From the NCBI RefSeq assembly GCF_002300555.2, contig NZ_NTHN02000014.1, positions 33,338 through 97,337 of the forward strand: DNA of 64,000 bases. Direction: 5' to 3'. The stretch's first letter is position 1, and the number at the start of each line of letters is the position of its first letter. The position numbers and the translations under genes are program-made. Below the pieces are notes generated by a model. That model was not told where the DNA came from, made no database searches, and was given only the letters and a program-made list of their open reading frames with translations. Positions 28,596 through 38,055 of the stretch are shown piece by piece. The stretch is from Alloyangia mangrovi. Its GTDB lineage: Bacteria > Pseudomonadota > Alphaproteobacteria > Rhodobacterales > Rhodobacteraceae.

Positions 28596-29876
28596 ATGCC
28601 CGTTGAAACCACCGACACGCTGGTCATCGGCGCGGGACAGGCCGGTGTCGCCATGAGCGAGCATCTCACCCGCGAAGGCGTCCCGCATCTCGTGCTGGAA
28701 AAGAGCCGCATCGCCGAGCGCTGGCGCAGCGGCCGCTGGGATTCGCTGGTTGCCAACGGCCCGGCCTGGCACGACCGCTTTCCCGGCATGGAATTCGACG
28801 GCGACGGCGAGGCCTTCCCGGGCAAGGATACCGTGGCCGATTACTTCGAGCGCTACGCCGCCAAGCATGGCGCGCCGATCCGCTGCGGGGTGGAGGTGAC
28901 CAAGGTCCGGCGCCTCGACGGGCGAGTGGGTTTCCGGGTCGAGACCTCGGAGGGGGTGATCGAGGCTCGGAACGTCGTCTCGGCCACCGGTCCGTTCCAG
29001 ACCCCGGTGATCCCGCCCGTCGTGCCGCAGGAGGCGCCGGTCCTGCAGCTCCATTCGGCGCAGTACCGGAATCCGGACCAGCTTCCCGAGGGCGCGGTAC
29101 TGGTGGTGGGCGCGGGCTCTTCGGGCGCGCAGATCGCCGACGAGCTGAACCGGGCGGGGCGCAAGGTCTATCTCTCGGTCGGCCCGCACGGCCGCCCGCC
29201 GCGGAGCTATCGCGGCCGCGACTACTGCTGGTGGCTGGGGGTGCTGGGGCTGTGGGACATCCCCGCCCCGACACCGGGCACCGAGCATGTGACCATCGCA
29301 GTGAGCGGCGCGCAGGGCGGGCGGACCGTCGATTTCCGCCAGCTCGCGGCGGAGGGCATCACGCTTGTCGGCCGCACCGAGGGCTATGCCGATGGCCGGC
29401 TGAGCTTCGGCGAGGATCTCCTGCGCAACATCCGTCAGGGCGACGCCGATTACCTGTCGATGCTCGAGCAGGCAGACGCATACGCCGCGCGCAACGGGCT
29501 CGACCTGCCCGAGGAACCCGAGGCATGGCGGATGTTGCCGGACCCGGATTGCGTGACCGAGCCGCTGCGCAGGCTCGATCTCGCCGAGGCCGGGGTGGGG
29601 ACGATCCTTTGGGCGACCGGCTACGCGCTTGATTACGGCTGGCTGGAGCTCAACGTGCTCGATGACAGGGGCCGCCCTGTGCAGGAGCGTGGGGTCTCGC
29701 CCGAGCGCGGTTTCTACTTCCTCGGCCTGCCGTGGCTGTCGCGCCGCGGGTCGAGTTTCATCTGGGGCGTCTGGCACGACGCCCGCTACATCGCCGATCA
29801 GATCGTGATCCAGCGCAGCTATTCCAGCTACGACGACCAGGCCCGCCGCCGCCAACCGGCGAAGGCCGCAGAATAA
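28596..29876 (+). CDS. FAD-dependent NAD(P)-binding monooxygenase (FMO-like)
   Basis: The 426-residue flavoprotein has two Rossmann motifs: VIGAGQAGVAMSEH at about residues 9-22 for FAD, and VVGAGSSGAQIADEL at about 168-182 for NAD(P)H. ATGPFQTP and ILWATGYALDYGW occupy positions typical of FMO/YUC-type enzymes. It likely oxygenates a nitrogen- or sulfur-containing compound. RidA and DUF1028 follow closely, suggesting that the product gives rise to an enamine/imine that RidA hydrolyses. The substrate is unknown. Confidence 0.78.
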   Translation: MPVETTDTLVIGAGQAGVAMSEHLTREGVPHLVLEKSRIAERWRSGRWDSLVANGPAWHDRFPGMEFDGDGEAFPGKDTVADYFERYAAKHGAPIRCGVEVTKVRRLDGRVGFRVETSEGVIEARNVVSATGPFQTPVIPPVVPQEAPVLQLHSAQYRNPDQLPEGAVLVVGAGSSGAQIADELNRAGRKVYLSVGPHGRPPRSYRGRDYCWWLGVLGLWDIPAPTPGTEHVTIAVSGAQGGRTVDFRQLAAEGITLVGRTEGYADGRLSFGEDLLRNIRQGDADYLSMLEQADAYAARNGLDLPEEPEAWRMLPDPDCVTEPLRRLDLAEAGVGTILWATGYALDYGWLELNVLDDRGRPVQERGVSPERGFYFLGLPWLSRRGSSFIWGVWHDARYIADQIVIQRSYSSYDDQARRRQPAKAAE

Positions 29877-29893
29877 CCCCAACGGAGCGCCAG

Positions 29894-30319
29894 ATGGCCC
29901 ATACCCGCATCCGCAAGTTCAACACCAAGGACACCTACCCCGAGCAGAAGCTCGACAACGATCTCTGCCAGGCGGTGGTTGCCGAGGGAAAGATGGTGTT
30001 CCTGCGCGGCCAGTGCCCGCAGAACCTAGACGATGCCAAGAACATCGAGAGCCACGACCCCGTCGAGCAGACCCATAAGGTCATGCAGAACATCCGCCAG
30101 CTGATGGAGGAATGCGGCGGCGCGATGGAGCATGTCTGCCGCGTGCAGGTGTTCCTGACCGACGTGCGCAACCGCGAGGCGGTCTACCGGACCATGGGCG
30201 AATACATCAAGGGCGTGCACCCGGTGTCCACCGGTCTTGTCGTGACCGCGCTGGCGCGTCCCGACTGGCTGGTCGAGATCGAGGCGACCGCCGTCATCCC
30301 GCACGACTACAAGGCCTGA
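29894..30319 (+). CDS. RidA-family enamine/imine deaminase-like protein
   Basis: The 141-residue protein has the RidA (YjgF) fold. Visible features are FLRGQCPQNLDD, a QNIRQLMEECGG helix and VEIEATAVIP at the C terminus. The Arg typical of active RidA proteins (in the FLTDVRNREAV region or nearby) cannot be confirmed by eye. It lies 17 bases after the flavoprotein gene and seven bases before DUF1028, so it is part of a three-gene operon. It probably removes a reactive imine made by the monooxygenase. Confidence 0.83.
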   Translation: MAHTRIRKFNTKDTYPEQKLDNDLCQAVVAEGKMVFLRGQCPQNLDDAKNIESHDPVEQTHKVMQNIRQLMEECGGAMEHVCRVQVFLTDVRNREAVYRTMGEYIKGVHPVSTGLVVTALARPDWLVEIEATAVIPHDYKA

Positions 30320-30326
30320 TCGCGAC

Positions 30327-31001
30327 ATGACCTTCTCGCTTGTCGCCCGCTGCCCCGAGACCGGTATGTTCGGTCTGGTGATCTCGTCCTCCTCGCCCGC
30401 CGTTGCGGCGCGTTGCTCCTTTGCGCGCGCCGGGGTGGGGGCGGTGGCCACGCAGAACGTCACGGACCCTTCGCTTGGTCCGCTGGCGCTTGACCTGATG
30501 GAAGGGGGGCTCAGCGCGCCCGAGGCCATCGCCGAGGTCCAGAAGCGCGGCACGTTCATCGCCTACCGGCAGGTTCTGGCGGTGGATGCCGCAGGGCGCA
30601 CGGCGATCCACTCGGGGCCGAATTCGCTTGGCATCTGGACGCAGGCGCAGGCCGAGAACGCGGCCTCGGGCGGCAACCTGCTGGCCAATGACGGCGTGCC
30701 GCAGGCCATGGTCGATGCCTATCTGGAGGCCACGGGCCATATCGGCGACCGGCTGATCGCCGCGTTGCGCGGTGCGCTTGCGGCAGGGGGAGAGGCCGGG
30801 CCGGTGCATTCGGCGGGTCTCAAGATCGTAGACAAGGTGAGCTGGCCCGTGGCCGACCTGCGTTGCGACTGGACCGACGACTGCCCGATCAAGGCGGTGG
30901 CCGCCGCCTGGGAGGTCTACAAGCCCCAGCTCGAGGCCTACGTGCAGCGCGCGCTCGACCCGCGCGAGGCGCCCTCCTACGGGGTGCCGGGCGACGAGTG
31001 A
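30327..31001 (+). CDS. DUF1028 Ntn-hydrolase-fold protein
   Basis: The 224-residue protein matches the DUF1028 family. It begins MTFSLVARCPETGMFGLVIS and continues with SSSPAVAARC and GVGAVATQNVTDPSLG. The fold is that of Ntn hydrolases, and members are often beside RidA proteins and amidases, suggesting amide or peptide hydrolysis. No biochemical function is established to my knowledge. It is the last gene of the FMO-RidA-DUF1028 set and is followed by a terminator. Confidence 0.85.
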   Translation: MTFSLVARCPETGMFGLVISSSSPAVAARCSFARAGVGAVATQNVTDPSLGPLALDLMEGGLSAPEAIAEVQKRGTFIAYRQVLAVDAAGRTAIHSGPNSLGIWTQAQAENAASGGNLLANDGVPQAMVDAYLEATGHIGDRLIAALRGALAAGGEAGPVHSAGLKIVDKVSWPVADLRCDWTDDCPIKAVAAAWEVYKPQLEAYVQRALDPREAPSYGVPGDE

Positions 31002-31018
31002 GCGTAGCGGCGGAAGAC

Positions 31019-31053
31019 AAAAGGGCCGCGTCCGGCAAGGACGCGGCCCTTTT
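31019..31053. terminator. Bidirectional terminator between DUF1028 and CBS genes
   Basis: A 15-base-pair stem AAAAGGGCCGCGTCC / GGACGCGGCCCTTTT closes a five-base loop. The A and T arms provide U tracts in both directions for the two convergent genes. Confidence 0.88.
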
Positions 31054-31071
31054 GGTTGCGTCGGGGTGGTC

Positions 31072-31593
31072 TCAGCCGACGATGAGCTGCTTGAGCTTCA
31101 GCGCCTCGTATTCCAGCGCGGTCAGCCGGTAGTTCACCACGTCGCCGATCGAGATCATGCCGATCAGATCATCACCATCCAGAACAGGCATGTGGCGGAA
31201 GCGCCCGTCGGTCATCCGGCGAAGCACTCGCACGAGCGTCTCGTCGGGGGTGCAGGTCTCGACCTTCGTGGTCATCAGCTCGGCCACGGTCTGCGGCAGG
31301 GTGCGCCCCGGCGTGTCGGCGAGGCGGCGGACGATGTCGCGCTCCGAGAGGATCCCGACCAGCTCTCCCTGCGGATCCTTGACCAGAAGCGCACCGATGC
31401 GCTGGTCGCGCAGCACCTCGACGGCCGTGCCGATGGTCTCCTGCGGCTGGATCCAGTAGAGCTCGCCGTTCTTGCTGTTCAGCACGTGCTGCACCGTCGC
31501 CTCGGCTGCCGACAGGTTGGTTTCGACAGACTGGCTGTGGCTGCGTTCGTGATCGTCGTCGTCGCGGGTATGAGGTTTGTATGAAGCTGGCAT
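31072..31593 (-). CDS. CBS-domain pair protein
   Basis: The 173-residue protein has a charged N-terminal 35 residues and then two CBS domains (about residues 50-105 and 115-165). Segments ALLVKDPQGELVGILSERDI and HMPVLDGDDLIGMISIGDVV are the typical second halves of each repeat. Stand-alone CBS pairs bind adenosyl ligands and modulate partners. No partner is evident nearby. It could equally start at a later codon because the N terminus is low complexity. Confidence 0.85.
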   Translation of the reverse strand: MPASYKPHTRDDDDHERSHSQSVETNLSAAEATVQHVLNSKNGELYWIQPQETIGTAVEVLRDQRIGALLVKDPQGELVGILSERDIVRRLADTPGRTLPQTVAELMTTKVETCTPDETLVRVLRRMTDGRFRHMPVLDGDDLIGMISIGDVVNYRLTALEYEALKLKQLIVG

Positions 31594-31674
31594 GGCGTTA
31601 CCCTCCCTTGAACCTCTTTCAGGTTAGTGCAATCAGCGCACGAGTAAACGAATTCCAGCCGAGAGGTCTGAATC

Positions 31675-31857
31675 TTGCCCGAGCTTACGCTGACTCCCGC
31701 CAGCGCCACGGTGCTCTTCGTGATCGCCTGCCTCGCCGGTTATCGCTACCGCAGCGTGTGGAAGGCCGAAGGTCCGCGCTGGCAGCTCTGGGTGTTCGGA
31801 CTGATCGCGGCGGCGGTATTGCTGGTGCTGGGGCTGACGCCGCTGACTGGGGGCTGA
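31675..31857 (+). CDS. Small membrane protein of unknown function
   Basis: The 60-residue frame starts at a TTG preceded by GAGAGG. It encodes two hydrophobic helices (TVLFVIACLAGYRYR and VFGLIAAAVLLVLGL) with a short charged link. A terminator follows 44 bases later, supporting a real transcript. I do not recognise the family. Confidence is moderate because the start is rare and the protein is short. Confidence 0.5.
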   Translation: MPELTLTPASATVLFVIACLAGYRYRSVWKAEGPRWQLWVFGLIAAAVLLVLGLTPLTGG

Positions 31858-31901
31858 GGCCACCCGGCTCCGGGCCAGCAATACCAATCCACCGAAAATG
31901 A

Positions 31902-31927
31902 AAACGCCGGCCCGAAGGCCGGCGTTT
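31902..31927. terminator. Bidirectional terminator between small membrane protein and nqrM
   Basis: An 11-base-pair stem AAACGCCGGCC / GGCCGGCGTTT with loop CGAA lies between convergent genes. Confidence 0.82.
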
Positions 31928-31950
31928 CGAATTCGGATGATGCATGCCGC

Positions 31951-32199
31951 TCAGGTCGCCGCGCGTTCCTCGCGCTCCATCTCCTCAAGCATCTTGCGCG
32001 CCTTGGGGCAGTGCAGACGGTCGCGGAGCGGGCTGTCTGGGTCGACTTCCTGTTTGCAGACCACGCAGCGGTCGGCACCGGCAATGGCGTTGAGCCCTCC
32101 GCAGCTGCCCTTGATCGTGCGCCCGTTGAGAATGACGCCGAGCGCCATGCCCAGCATCACGATCATCAGCAGTCCGAAGGCAAGCAGGAAGGTCGACAC
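31951..32199 (-). CDS. nqrM: Na+-NQR maturation protein NqrM
   Basis: The 82-residue protein has one N-terminal membrane helix (FLLAFGLLMIVMLGMALGVI) and conserved cysteines in KGSCGG, CVVC and HCPKA. This is the NqrM (DUF539) pattern. NqrM is needed to place the iron centre between NqrD and NqrE. It lies 32 bases downstream of apbE on the same strand, and both diverge from the nqrA-F operon, forming a maturation unit. Confidence 0.9.
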   Translation of the reverse strand: MSTFLLAFGLLMIVMLGMALGVILNGRTIKGSCGGLNAIAGADRCVVCKQEVDPDSPLRDRLHCPKARKMLEEMEREERAAT

Positions 32200-32231
32200 G
32201 TCGAAACGTCCTTTTCAGCGGCGGGAGGCGA

Positions 32232-33260
32232 TCAGGCCTGCAGCGCGGTGAAGCGGTCGCTGGCGGTGATCTCGAAGCCCTTGTCGCCCGCCTTGCCCGA
32301 GCGATCAATGAAGAGTGTCGCCATATCACGCTGATTTGCGATCTCGAGACCACGCTCGCGGCCCAGCACCAGCAGCGCGGTCGCCCAGGCGTCGGCCAGC
32401 ATGGTGTTCTCGGCCATCACGGTCACCGAGGCGGTGTTGTGGGTCACCGGGCGGCCGGTGGTGGCGTCGATGATGTGCGAGTAGCGCTTGCCTTCGAAGT
32501 CGAAGTAGTTGCGGTAATCGCCCGAGGTCGCCATGCCCATGTCCGACACGGCCACGACCTGCTGAACGCCGCGGTTGAAGGCTTCCGGGGTCTCGATGCC
32601 GATGTGCCAGGGCTGGCCGTCGGGGTTCTTGCCCGCGGTGTAGAGATCGCCACCCACCTCGACCATGTAGTCGGTGATTCCGAAGCTGGCGAGGGTGCGG
32701 GCGACCTGGTCGATGCCGAAGCCCTTGCCGATCGCCGAGAGGTATACCTCGGCCTCGGGGCGAATCTTCTGCAGCGCGCCATTGCCGACAGCCACAGACT
32801 GCGACTGGCCGCAGCAGGCCAGCGCCTGCGCGATCTCGGCCTCGGAGGGCATGTCGTTGCGGCTCTTGCCGGCGCCGAAGCCCCAGAGGTCGATCAGCGG
32901 GCCGACGGTGACGTCGAAGGCGCCGCCGGTGGCGGCGTTGATCTCATGCGCGGCGCTCATCACGTGGGCAACTTCCGGCGAGACGGCGAAATGATCGGTG
33001 GCACCGGCGGCGTTGAAACGCGAGATTTCCGAGCTGGCATCCCAGTTCGACATCTGCGCGGTCACCTGCGTCAGGCTGGCGTCCACGGCCTTCTGCAGAT
33101 CGGCCTTCTCGATCTTGTTGCTGTGGTCGATGGCCGCGATCGAGTAGCTCGTGCCCATGGTCAGCCCGGAGAGTTCGAGCACGGACCACCCTTTCTTGCA
33201 GGCGGCCAGCGCGAAAGGCATCACGAGGAAGCTACGGCGAGAAAAGGTAAGAGGGTTCAT
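32232..33260 (-). CDS. apbE: FAD:protein FMN transferase (flavin attachment for Nqr)
   Basis: The 342-residue enzyme covalently attaches FMN to Thr in NqrB and NqrC. I start it at the ATG at 33260. It has a twin-Arg-like lipoprotein signal ending in a lipobox (RRSFLVMPFALAAC), so it is probably anchored in the periplasm. ApbE motifs include the AIGKGFGIDQVA region, VEVGGDLYTAGKNPDG, HIIDATTGRPV and TMLADAWATALLVLG. It diverges from nqrA, its likely target operon. Confidence 0.92.
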   Translation of the reverse strand: MNPLTFSRRSFLVMPFALAACKKGWSVLELSGLTMGTSYSIAAIDHSNKIEKADLQKAVDASLTQVTAQMSNWDASSEISRFNAAGATDHFAVSPEVAHVMSAAHEINAATGGAFDVTVGPLIDLWGFGAGKSRNDMPSEAEIAQALACCGQSQSVAVGNGALQKIRPEAEVYLSAIGKGFGIDQVARTLASFGITDYMVEVGGDLYTAGKNPDGQPWHIGIETPEAFNRGVQQVVAVSDMGMATSGDYRNYFDFEGKRYSHIIDATTGRPVTHNTASVTVMAENTMLADAWATALLVLGRERGLEIANQRDMATLFIDRSGKAGDKGFEITASDRFTALQA

Positions 33261-33424
33261 CCGGTATCTCCGCAGGAAGCTGTAGGGTCGACGATGAGAC
33301 AAAGGGCTTCTGAGCCGTTTTGGCGGGTGATTCAACATTAAATTCGAAACTTTCTCGTCAAACTCTTCCAAACTGCGGCGTTGCGGCGCATAAGGCTGCC
33401 GGAAAATGGACAGGACGAAGCGAC
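33261..33424. promoter_or_regulatory. Divergent apbE/nqrA promoter region
   Basis: This 164-base gap must hold promoters for both the apbE-nqrM and nqrABCDEF units. It contains an AT-rich core (ATTCAACATTAAATTCGAAA at about 33329-33348). No clear palindrome or riboswitch was seen. Confidence 0.4.
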
Positions 33425-34768
33425 GTGCAGCAATATACGTTGAGAAAAGGTCTCGATGTCCCGGTGCTGGGGACACCCGTAGGCGGAATCGAAGACGGTG
33501 CAGCGGTCCGGACCGTTGCGGTTCTGGGGCAGGATTACATCGGTTTGAAGCCGAGAGTGGCGGTTCAGGAGGGCGATCTGATCGCCGCCGGCGCGCCGAT
33601 TCTGGCCCATAAGGACACGCCCGAGGTTCAGGTCACGGCACCGGTTTCGGGGCGAATCAAGGCGATCAATCGCGGCCCGCGCCGGGTGCTGATCTCGGTT
33701 GAGATCGAGGTCGATCCGAGCGCCGCCGAGCCCGTGGATTTCTCCTCTGTCGGCGACGCCACCACTGCCGAGGGCCTGACTGCAAAGCTCTGCGCCTCCG
33801 GCCTGTGGACCTCGTTCCGTACCCGTCCCTATTCGAAGGTGCCCGGCGCCGAGGATCGTCCCGCCGCCATCTTCGTCACCGCGATGGACAGCGAGCCGCT
33901 CAGTGGCGATGCCGCGACGATCATCGCCGAGGACGCCGACGCTTTCGCCCGTGGCCTGCAGGCGCTGCCGCTGCTGACCGAGGGCAACGTCTACCTGTGC
34001 CAGGAAATCGGCGCGACGGTGCCCGGCGCAGATCTGCCGGGGATCACCGCCGCGGGCTTCTCGGGGCCGCATCCGGCGGGCCTTGCGGGCACGCACATGC
34101 ATTTCCTCGAGCCGCCCTCGGCCTCCAAGACCGTCTGGAGCATCGGCTACCATGACGTGATCGCCATCGGGAAACTGCTCGAGACCGGCCGTCTCGACGC
34201 GTCGCGCATCATCGCCCTGTCCGGCCCGATGTGCGGCCGTCCGCGATTGGTGCGCACCCTCGCGGGCGCCTCGATGGAAGAGCTCTGCGCCGAGGACCTC
34301 AAGGCCGGTGCCCCCGTCCGGGTCATCTCCGGCTCGATCCTCAGCGGCCGCATGGGCGCGGGGCCGAACGCTTTCCTTGGCCGTTACGCACGGCAGATCA
34401 CCCTGATCGAGGAAGACCACAAGCAAATCCCGATGGGTTGGATCCGCCCGATGGGCTCGAAGTTCGCGGTGCAGCCGGTGCTCGGCTCGGCCTTCACCAA
34501 GAAGCTCTACGCGCTGACCTCGAACCTCAACGGCGGCCGCCGCGCCATGGTGCCGCTCGGCACCTTCGAGGAGCTGATGCCGCAGGACTACCTGCCGACG
34601 CAACTGCTGCGCGCGCTGCTGGTGATGGACACCGACACGGCGCAGGCGCTGGGGGCGCTGGAGCTGGACGAGGAAGACCTCGGGCTCGTTGGCTTCGCCT
34701 GCCCGGCCAAATACGAATACGGCATCGCCCTTCGCGACAGCCTCAGCAAGATCGAAAAGGAGGGCTAA
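33425..34768 (+). CDS. nqrA: Na+-translocating NADH:quinone reductase subunit A
   Basis: The 447-residue soluble subunit starts at a GTG preceded by AGGAC, giving YTLRKGLDVPVLG close to the N terminus, as is typical. An upstream ATG at 33320 would add unrelated sequence. Typical segments are APVSGRIKAINRGPRR, GPHPAGLAGTHMHFLEP and SGSILSGRMG. NqrA is part of the six-subunit complex that pumps Na+ while passing electrons from NADH to ubiquinone. It is the first of six tightly packed genes. Confidence 0.93.
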   Translation: MQQYTLRKGLDVPVLGTPVGGIEDGAAVRTVAVLGQDYIGLKPRVAVQEGDLIAAGAPILAHKDTPEVQVTAPVSGRIKAINRGPRRVLISVEIEVDPSAAEPVDFSSVGDATTAEGLTAKLCASGLWTSFRTRPYSKVPGAEDRPAAIFVTAMDSEPLSGDAATIIAEDADAFARGLQALPLLTEGNVYLCQEIGATVPGADLPGITAAGFSGPHPAGLAGTHMHFLEPPSASKTVWSIGYHDVIAIGKLLETGRLDASRIIALSGPMCGRPRLVRTLAGASMEELCAEDLKAGAPVRVISGSILSGRMGAGPNAFLGRYARQITLIEEDHKQIPMGWIRPMGSKFAVQPVLGSAFTKKLYALTSNLNGGRRAMVPLGTFEELMPQDYLPTQLLRALLVMDTDTAQALGALELDEEDLGLVGFACPAKYEYGIALRDSLSKIEKEG

Positions 34769-34772
34769 GACC

Positions 34773-35972
34773 TTGGGTCTGCGCAATTTCTTCGATCGGA
34801 TCGAGCCCCAATTCCTGAAGGGCGGCAGGTTCGAGAAATATTTCCCCGTCTACGAGATGGTGGAAAGCTTCATCTACACCCCGAAGACGGTGACCACCGT
34901 CGCGCCCCACGCCCGCTCGTATATCGATATGAAGCGGATCATGACCTACGTGGTCATCGCGACGATCCCCTGCATCCTCTTCGGCATGTACAACACCGGC
35001 CTGCAGACCAACATGGCGATCGCCGAGTATGGCGCCTCGGGCTGGCGCGCGGCGATCATCGACGCGCTCGGCATCGGCTTCAACCCGGCCAACCCGCTGG
35101 CGAACATCCTGCACGGGCTGCTGTATTTCCTGCCGATCTACATCGTGACGCTGATCGCGGGCGGCATCTTCGAGGTGATCTTCGCCGTGGTCCGGGGCCA
35201 CGAGGTGAACGAGGGCTTCCTCGTGACCTCGATGCTCTACACGCTGATCATGCCCGCCTCCGCGCCGCTCTGGCAGGTCGCGCTTGGCATCATCTTCGGT
35301 GTGGTGATCGGCAAGGAAGTCTTTGGCGGCACCGGCAAGAACTTCCTCAACCCGGCTCTGGTCGGGCGGGCGTTCCTCTACTTCGCCTACCCGGCGCAGA
35401 TGTCGGGTGACCGCGTCTGGACCCCGGTCGACGGCTTCTCCGGCGCGACCGCGCTGTCGGTCAGCGCCAGCGACGGCGTCGCCTCGCTGCCCGCGCATGG
35501 CATCAGCTGGATGGATGCCTTCGTCGGCACGATCCAGGGCTCCTTCGGCGAGACCTCGACCATCGCCTGCCTTCTGGGCCTGGCCTTCCTGCTCGCCACG
35601 AAAATCGCCAACTGGCGCCTGATCGTCGGCTGCCTTGCAGGCATGATCGGCTTCTCGGCGCTGCTGAACGTGATCGGCTCCGACACCAACCCGATGTTCG
35701 CCATGCCCTGGTACTGGCACCTCGTGGTGGGCGGCTACGCCTTCGGCCTCGTGTTCATGGTCACCGAGCCGGTTTCGGCCTCGCACACCAACGTGGGCCG
35801 CTACATCTACGGCGCGTTGATCGGTTTCATGGTTGTGATGATCCGTGTGATCAACCCGGCCTTCCCGGAAGGCATGATGCTGGCGATCCTCTTCGGCAAC
35901 GTCTTCGCGCCGCTGATCGACTACTTCGTCGTCCAGGCCAACATCAAGCGGAGGGCCAAGCGCAATGTCTGA
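34773..35972 (+). CDS. nqrB: Na+-NQR subunit B
   Basis: The 399-residue membrane subunit starts at TTG, after an excellent AGGAGG ribosome site ending the nqrA gene. The first residues are GLRNFFDRIEPQF, matching the family. The covalent FMN site is SGAT in GFSGATALS. NqrB also carries the sodium path and riboflavin. An NPALVGRAFLYFAYPAQMSG stretch is visible. Its end overlaps nqrC by eight bases. Confidence 0.93.
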   Translation: MGLRNFFDRIEPQFLKGGRFEKYFPVYEMVESFIYTPKTVTTVAPHARSYIDMKRIMTYVVIATIPCILFGMYNTGLQTNMAIAEYGASGWRAAIIDALGIGFNPANPLANILHGLLYFLPIYIVTLIAGGIFEVIFAVVRGHEVNEGFLVTSMLYTLIMPASAPLWQVALGIIFGVVIGKEVFGGTGKNFLNPALVGRAFLYFAYPAQMSGDRVWTPVDGFSGATALSVSASDGVASLPAHGISWMDAFVGTIQGSFGETSTIACLLGLAFLLATKIANWRLIVGCLAGMIGFSALLNVIGSDTNPMFAMPWYWHLVVGGYAFGLVFMVTEPVSASHTNVGRYIYGALIGFMVVMIRVINPAFPEGMMLAILFGNVFAPLIDYFVVQANIKRRAKRNV

Positions 35973-36774
35973 CACCAACGCAAGCAAGGGCTTCATCCGC
36001 CGCTTCCTCGACATGCCGCCGGATTCCACCGTCAAGACGGTGACCGTGGCGGTGGTGCTCTGCCTCGTCGCCTCGATGGTGGTGTCGGCCGCGGCGGTTT
36101 CGCTGCGCCCGGTGCAGGACCTGAACCGCCTGCGCGACAAGCAGCGTAACGTCCTGGAAGTCGCGGGCGTGTACGAGCCCGGCATGGACATCGCCGAGGC
36201 GTTCAGCAATTTCGAGCCGCATGTGCTCGAGCTGGCCACCGGCGAGTTCACCGACCAGTACGAGATCGACACCTTCGAGGAACTCGCGACCTCGGGCGAT
36301 CCGGCGCTGGTGCGCGCGCTCGATGAGGACCCCGCGGGTCTCGGCGGCAAGCAGCAGATCTTCCAGATGGTCTACATCCTGCGTGACGACGCGGGCGCGA
36401 TCGACAAGGTTGTGCTGCCGATCGAGGGCTATGGCCTCTGGTCGACGCTCTATGGTTTCATCGCGCTGGAAGAGAACGGCAACGACATCTACGGCCTGCA
36501 GTTCTATCAGCAGGGCGAGACCCCTGGCCTTGGCGCCGAGGTCGACAACCCGCGCTGGAAGGCGCTCTGGAACGGCAAGAAGCTGCGTGACGAAGACGGC
36601 ACGCTGCAGATCACCGTCGCCAAGCAGCCGCCGGCCGCCGGCCAAGACTACTATATCGACGCGCTTGCAGGGGCGACCCTGACTTCGCGCGGTGTCGACA
36701 ACCTTGTCCGCTTCTGGATGGGTGAACAGGGCTACGGCCCGTTCCTCGAGCGGCTTAAGGCAGGAGAGATCTGA
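35965..36774 (+). CDS. nqrC: Na+-NQR subunit C
   Basis: The 269-residue subunit has an N-terminal membrane helix ([20 protein letters not shown]) and a periplasmic FMN-binding domain. The flavin-attachment Thr lies in [12 protein letters not shown], with Ala in the usual Ser position of SGAT. The start overlaps nqr[12 protein letters not shown] precedes the flavin region, as in other NqrC/RnfG proteins. Confidence 0.92.
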   Translation: MSDTNASKGFIRRFLDMPPDSTVKTVTVAVVLCLVASMVVSAAAVSLRPVQDLNRLRDKQRNVLEVAGVYEPGMDIAEAFSNFEPHVLELATGEFTDQYEIDTFEELATSGDPALVRALDEDPAGLGGKQQIFQMVYILRDDAGAIDKVVLPIEGYGLWSTLYGFIALEENGNDIYGLQFYQQGETPGLGAEVDNPRWKALWNGKKLRDEDGTLQITVAKQPPAAGQDYYIDALAGATLTSRGVDNLVRFWMGEQGYGPFLERLKAGEI

Positions 36775-37427
36775 TGGCCCAGACCCGCAAATCGCAGCTT
36801 GTCGATCCGCTGATCGACAACAACCCGATCACCCTGCAGGTGCTGGGCATCTGTTCGGCTCTCGCGGTGACCTCCTCGCTGAAGGTGGCGCTGGTGATGG
36901 CCATCGCCGTGACCCTGGTGACGGCCTTCTCGTCGATGTTCATCTCGATGCTGCGTAACCAGATCCCGAGCTCGATCCGGATCATCGTGCAGATGGTCAT
37001 CATCGCCTCGCTCGTGATCGTGGTCGACCAGCTGCTCAAGGCCTATGCCTACGAGATCTCGAAGACCCTGTCGGTTTTCGTCGGCCTGATCATCACCAAC
37101 TGCATCGTGATGGGCCGCGCCGAGGCCTTCGCCATGAGCAACCCGCCGGTGGCCAGCTTCGTCGACGGCATCGGCAACGGTGCGGGCTACGGGCTGATCC
37201 TGATGGTCGTCGGCGTGATCCGCGAGCTCTTCGGCTCGGGCTCGCTGTTCGGCGTCACGATCCTGCCGACGGTCAACAACGGCGGTTGGTACGTCCCGAA
37301 CGGCCTGCTGCTGCTGCCGCCCTCGGCCTTCTTCGTCATCGGCCTGCTGATCTGGGCGATCCGCACCTGGAAGCCGGGTCAGGTCGAAGAGCGTGAATAC
37401 AAGATCCAGAGCGTGGAGGCGCACTGA
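36774..37427 (+). CDS. nqrD: Na+-NQR subunit D
   Basis: The 217-residue six-helix membrane protein belongs to the NqrD/RnfE family. It starts at the stop of nqrC and ends at the start of nqrE with one shared base at each junction. Motifs include [20 protein letters not shown] and [18 protein letters not shown], which contains a Cys near the membrane-embedded iron centre shared with NqrE. Confidence 0.93.
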   Translation: MAQTRKSQLVDPLIDNNPITLQVLGICSALAVTSSLKVALVMAIAVTLVTAFSSMFISMLRNQIPSSIRIIVQMVIIASLVIVVDQLLKAYAYEISKTLSVFVGLIITNCIVMGRAEAFAMSNPPVASFVDGIGNGAGYGLILMVVGVIRELFGSGSLFGVTILPTVNNGGWYVPNGLLLLPPSAFFVIGLLIWAIRTWKPGQVEEREYKIQSVEAH

Positions 37428-38035
37428 TGGAAGGTCTCATCTCTCTCGCGGTCAAGGCGGTTTTCGTCGAGAACCTCGCCCTGTCCTTCTTCCTGGGGAT
37501 GTGTACCTTCATCGCCGTGTCGAAGAAGATCTCGACCGCCATGGGTCTCGGCGTCTCGGTGATGATCGTGCAGGCTATCACCGTCCCCGCCAACAACCTG
37601 ATCCTGAGCTACCTGCTGGCGCCCGGCGCGCTGGCATGGGCGGGCTTTCCGGACATCGACCTGACCTTCCTCGGCCTCATCTCCTACATCGGGGTGATCG
37701 CCGCGCTGGTGCAGATCCTCGAGATGGTGCTCGATAAGTACTTCCCGCCGCTCTACAACGCGCTCGGCGTCTACCTGCCGCTGATCACGGTGAACTGTGC
37801 CATTCTCGGTGGCTCGCTGTTCATGGTGGAACGGAACTACGACTTTGCCGAAAGCCTCACCTACGGCGTGTCGTCCGGCTTCGGCTGGGCGCTGGCGATC
37901 ACCGCGATGGCCGGTGTGCGCGAGAAGCTGAAGTACTCGGACATTCCGGTCGGGCTTCAGGGTCTCGGCATCACCTTCATCACCGCGGGTCTGATGGCCA
38001 TGGCCTTCATGTCCTTCAGCGGCGTGAAACTCTGA
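37427..38035 (+). CDS. nqrE: Na+-NQR subunit E
   Basis: The 202-residue six-helix protein is the NqrE/RnfA partner of Nqr[20 protein letters not shown] and [20 protein letters not shown] carry the conserved Cys residues for the iron centre delivered with NqrM. It overlaps nqrD by one base and is followed by nqrF after 20 bases with a GGAGGA ribosome site. Confidence 0.93.
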   Translation: MEGLISLAVKAVFVENLALSFFLGMCTFIAVSKKISTAMGLGVSVMIVQAITVPANNLILSYLLAPGALAWAGFPDIDLTFLGLISYIGVIAALVQILEMVLDKYFPPLYNALGVYLPLITVNCAILGGSLFMVERNYDFAESLTYGVSSGFGWALAITAMAGVREKLKYSDIPVGLQGLGITFITAGLMAMAFMSFSGVKL

Positions 38036-38055
38036 GGCAGGAGGACTAGGAACTC

